6,067 nucleotides of DNA, taken from the NCBI GenBank assembly GCA_036986155.1, contig BTRA01000165.1:1-6067 (forward strand), in the 5' to 3' direction. The position numbers and the translations under genes are program-made. The notes under the pieces were generated by a model. The model did not search any database. It worked only from the letters and a program-made list of their open reading frames with translations, and was not told the DNA's origin. Positions 5,024-6,067 of the stretch are shown piece by piece; the stretch's first letter is position 1, and every line of letters starts with the position of its first letter. This DNA comes from JACZXQ01 sp036986155. Lineage in GTDB: Bacteria; Gemmatimonadota; Gemmatimonadetes; Longimicrobiales; Gaopeijiaceae.

Positions 5024-6067
5024 CACTGGGGCTGAGCGATCGGGCCATCCCCTGGACGCCGTGTTCGTCCCGCGCTCCGTGGCCGTCATCGGCGCCTCGT
5101 CGAATCCTCGGAAGCGCGGCTACCAGGTGCTGGAGGCGCTCCGGGAATCGGGGTACCAAGGAAGCGTCTTTCCAGTCAACCCAAAGGGTGGGGAGATACT
5201 GGAGCTGGAGGTGATCACCTCCGTGGACGCCCTCCCCGAGGTCCCTGACCTGGCCCTCATTTGCACGCCGGCGGCTACGGTGCCGGAAGCCGTCGAAGCG
5301 TGTGGGAAGCGGGGAATCCGGGGGGCGGTGGTCCTGGCCGTGGGGTTCGGGGAGTCGGGCGACGAAGGTGCGGTCCTGGAAGAGCGTCTCCTCCAGGCCG
5401 CGAAGACTACGGGAATCCGCGTAGTGGGACCCAACACCTCGGGCATTTTGAATCTTCCCCTGGGTGTCAATCTCATCGGGGCCAGGGGGGTCCGTCCCGG
5501 CACGATCTCGCTCTTGGTCCAGTCGGGGAACATGGCCCTCGCCCTCATGAACGAGGTCGCCGCACGCGCCGAGGAGGGAATCGGGATCTGCGTCGGTGTG
5601 GGTAACGAACTCGATCTCCGCTTCCACGAGTACCTGGACTTCCTGGGTCATCATCCCGGAACGCGGGTCGTGATCATCTACGTGGAGGGATTCCAGGACG
5701 CCCGGGCCTTCCTCCGGGTGGCGGCCCGGGTCTCCAAGCAGAAACCCATCCTTCTCATCAAGGGCGCCCGGTCCGCGGCGGGTTCGGCGGCGGCCCGGTC
5801 CCACACGGGCGCCGTCGCGGGAGCGTACGACTGCCTGCGCGCCGGACTCAGGCAGGCCGGGGTGATAGAGATGACACGCACGGATGAGCTGCTCGACGTG
5901 GCCGAGACCCTGGCCACGCAGCCGCCGGTGACGGGCGGTGCGGCGATCGCCATCCTCTCCGACGGGGGAGGCCAAGGGATCGTGGCCGCCGATGCCCTCT
6001 CCGACATGAAGGTCCCCCTCGTATCCCTCGATGGTGACACCCGGACCCGGCTTCGGGACCTACTCGG
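5016..6067 (+). CDS. NDP-forming acyl-CoA synthetase, N-terminal 350 residues (runs off right edge)
   Basis: A member of the acetate-CoA ligase (ADP-forming)/succinyl-CoA synthetase alpha superfamily, which makes an acyl-CoA from acid, CoA and ATP via a phosphohistidine. The frame is open from GTG 5016 to the window end. Residues 13-140 form the Rossmann-type CoA-binding domain, with VAVIGASSNPRKRG (22-35) and GPNTSG (138-143). The ligase domain contains VQSGN (168-172), YVEGFQDAR with Glu224, and RSHTGAVAG with His263, the expected phosphorylated histidine. SDGGGQG (315-321) starts the next glycine-rich segment. The GTG start overlaps the hydratase TGA by 8 nt. There is no strong Shine-Dalgarno, so translational coupling is likely. 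The C-terminus is missing, so I cannot tell whether a fused ATP-grasp (beta) domain follows, or a GNAT domain as in protein acetyltransferases of this superfamily. Confidence 0.92.
   Translation, partial: MSDTGAERSGHPLDAVFVPRSVAVIGASSNPRKRGYQVLEALRESGYQGSVFPVNPKGGEILELEVITSVDALPEVPDLALICTPAATVPEAVEACGKRGIRGAVVLAVGFGESGDEGAVLEERLLQAAKTTGIRVVGPNTSGILNLPLGVNLIGARGVRPGTISLLVQSGNMALALMNEVAARAEEGIGICVGVGNELDLRFHEYLDFLGHHPGTRVVIIYVEGFQDARAFLRVAARVSKQKPILLIKGARSAAGSAAARSHTGAVAGAYDCLRAGLRQAGVIEMTRTDELLDVAETLATQPPVTGGAAIAILSDGGGQGIVAADALSDMKVPLVSLDGDTRTRLRDLL

Noticed and set aside
4325..5089. 254-residue minus-strand open frame opposite the hydratase
   Set aside because: It is an antisense shadow of the crotonase, with no recognisable motifs and biased composition.
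4947..5975. 342-residue minus-strand open frame opposite the CoA ligase
   Set aside because: It is Arg/Gly/Pro/His-rich without domain motifs, lies antisense to a clearly conserved protein, and has no ribosome-binding site of note.

Overview
The window is GC-rich bacterial DNA of ordinary chromosomal character. The lipid-anchored extracytoplasmic cytochrome suggests a diderm. The tRNA-tuf arrangement, the M3 oligopeptidase and the crotonase/NDP-forming CoA-ligase pair would fit a Gemmatimonadota- or Acidobacteriota-like lineage, or another non-model phylum, but nothing here fixes the taxonomy. I see no mobile element, CRISPR array, toxin-antitoxin pair or phage gene.

Layout, left to right. 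Positions 1-636 hold, on the minus strand and read right to left, a tRNA operon: a candidate promoter (608-636), tRNA-Tyr(GTA), tRNA-Gly(TCC), tRNA-Thr(GGT) and then the first 40 codons of tuf (EF-Tu), which runs off the left edge. This is the classical bacterial Tyr-Gly-Thr-tuf translation cluster. Each spacer can form a hairpin. Positions 676-2724 (minus) encode a full-length M3 zinc oligopeptidase of the OpdA/PrlC type. Positions 2725-3116 show no convincing gene, but hold a 9-bp direct repeat close to the peptidase start and a longer inverted repeat. Positions 3117-3872 (minus) encode a diheme cytochrome c lipoprotein with a strong ribosome-binding site.

A divergent intergenic region (3873-4207) leads to a plus-strand pair: an enoyl-CoA hydratase/isomerase-family protein (4208-5023) and the N-terminal 350 residues of an NDP-forming acyl-CoA synthetase (from 5016, running off the right edge). 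These two overlap by 8 nt and are probably co-transcribed and translationally coupled. They would plausibly activate a carboxylic acid to its CoA thioester and hydrate an unsaturated acyl-CoA. The substrate is not readable from the sequence. The hydratase leader holds a perfect 9-bp GC-rich hairpin between a good but misplaced Shine-Dalgarno sequence and the ATG.

The genes are mostly recognisable families. The items most worth checking are the hydratase leader structure, the crotonase/CoA-ligase pair (same order as ferulate-pathway ferBA but with a different active-site residue), and the structured tRNA-operon leader. I did not find evidence of a wholly new system.
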